Source: Pseudomonas psychrophila HA-4 (lineage in GTDB: Bacteria; Pseudomonadota; Gammaproteobacteria; Pseudomonadales; Pseudomonadaceae). From it: a stretch of 64,000 nt of DNA. Positions 63,854 through 64,000 of the stretch are shown piece after piece. The stretch covers positions 1-64,000 of the forward strand of contig NZ_ALJC01000094.1 in assembly GCF_000282975.1 (NCBI RefSeq). The letters are read 5' to 3'. The notes under the pieces were generated by a model. It had not been told where the DNA came from. It did no database searches and was given only the letters and a program-made list of their open reading frames with translations. The first letter of the stretch is position 1. Each line of letters starts with the position of its first letter. Both the position numbers and the translations under genes were made by a program.

Positions 63854-64000
63854 TTAGTTGTCGCCAGACTCGCGGCGTAATGCCGAGGGCGAGGCGCCGA
63901 ATTCGCGCAGCATCGCGGCGCTAAAGGCGCTTTGTGACGCGTAGCCAACCTGGCTGGCGACTTCACCGATCGGTAGAGCGCTGCGACGCAACAACTGCAA
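63854..64000 (-). CDS. AraC-family regulator, C-terminal part (truncated by window edge)
   Basis: 48 codons of the 3' end. The second helix-turn-helix of AraC proteins is visible: LPIGEVASQVGYASQSAFSA, then LREFGASPSALRRESGDN and a stop. The N-terminal sensing part lies outside. It is upstream of the EamA gene by 77 bp on the same strand, so control of that exporter is plausible. No further identity can be given. Confidence 0.88.
   Translation of the reverse strand: MQLLRRSALPIGEVASQVGYASQSAFSAAMLREFGASPSALRRESGDN

Noticed and set aside
1..64000. CRISPR array, prophage, integrated element, toxin-antitoxin or secretion-island genes
   Set aside because: No spaced direct repeats, integrase, transposase, tRNA-attachment duplication or toxin-type gene pair was seen. 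All repeats are REP/REPIN palindromes or the heptamer array.

Overview
The window is a contiguous piece of a Pseudomonas chromosome. The evidence is gene content and local order. The fabA-fabB pair sits beside an Hpt-less hybrid kinase and near gpsA. A PepSY / response regulator / PhoQ-like kinase operon faces a dCache chemoreceptor. A special beta-ketoacyl-ACP synthase III is followed by an ECF sigma factor and zinc-finger anti-sigma. A PlpD-type patatin autotransporter and many Pseudomonas-type REP/REPIN palindromes are also present. The base composition looks low for the genus, so a member of the fluorescens/fragi side is likely; this is inference. No prophage, insertion sequence, CRISPR array, rRNA or tRNA was seen. 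Almost all of the window is core-type genome.

Layout. 1-7 kb: a heptamer repeat, queD, the PepSY-regulator-kinase operon, a large amine-type chemoreceptor and a YuiF-like transporter. 7-12.3 kb: pirin, an OsmC-type peroxidase, fabAB and the hybrid kinase. 12.6-19 kb: gpsA, DUF4389, sixA, a hotdog thioesterase, two alpha/beta hydrolases, a DUF4892 protein and an AI-2E-type permease. 19-25 kb: an RNA methylase, an HNH protein, a spermidine-synthase-like protein, oligopeptidase B, a class II amidotransferase and small membrane proteins. 25-28 kb: a MoxR ATPase / VWA pair and cysK. 28.5-36 kb: lpxO, two EamA exporters and hrpA. 36-41 kb: the KAS III gene, ECF sigma / anti-sigma, a porin and a FemAB/GNAT-like protein. 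41-49.5 kb: aqpZ, an ABC exporter, ppiA, LysR/azoR, a third EamA exporter, an RBBP9-like hydrolase and an MscS channel. 49.6-57 kb: a DEAD-box helicase, a TorF-like protein, two very small proteins, an S1-domain CvfB protein, DUF2177, a fourth EamA exporter, a DTW-domain tRNA modifier, DUF454 and a YecA-family protein. 57-64 kb: recQ, a MarR/SlyA regulator, plpD, a SelW-like protein, a fifth EamA exporter and the 3' end of an AraC regulator.

Themes. Fatty acid and lipid functions recur: fabA/fabB, the KAS III enzyme, gpsA, a thioesterase, lpxO and the PlpD phospholipase. RNA metabolism recurs too: hrpA, a DEAD-box helicase, a TrmH-type methylase, TapT-like DTW, queD and CvfB. Five separate DMT/EamA exporters lie in 64 kb.

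The most interesting material is between the genes. It includes a structured-RNA candidate with its own promoter upstream of cvfB (about 52326-52487) and a second, terminator-defined RNA candidate after azoR (about 46430-46549). There is a perfect 16-bp palindrome in the KAS III promoter, an inverted repeat upstream of the hybrid kinase, and a terminator-like leader hairpin before the mscS gene. A SlyA-like box precedes the MarR gene. Two small protein genes (59 and 41 codons) are easy to miss. I did not find a clearly new multi-gene system.
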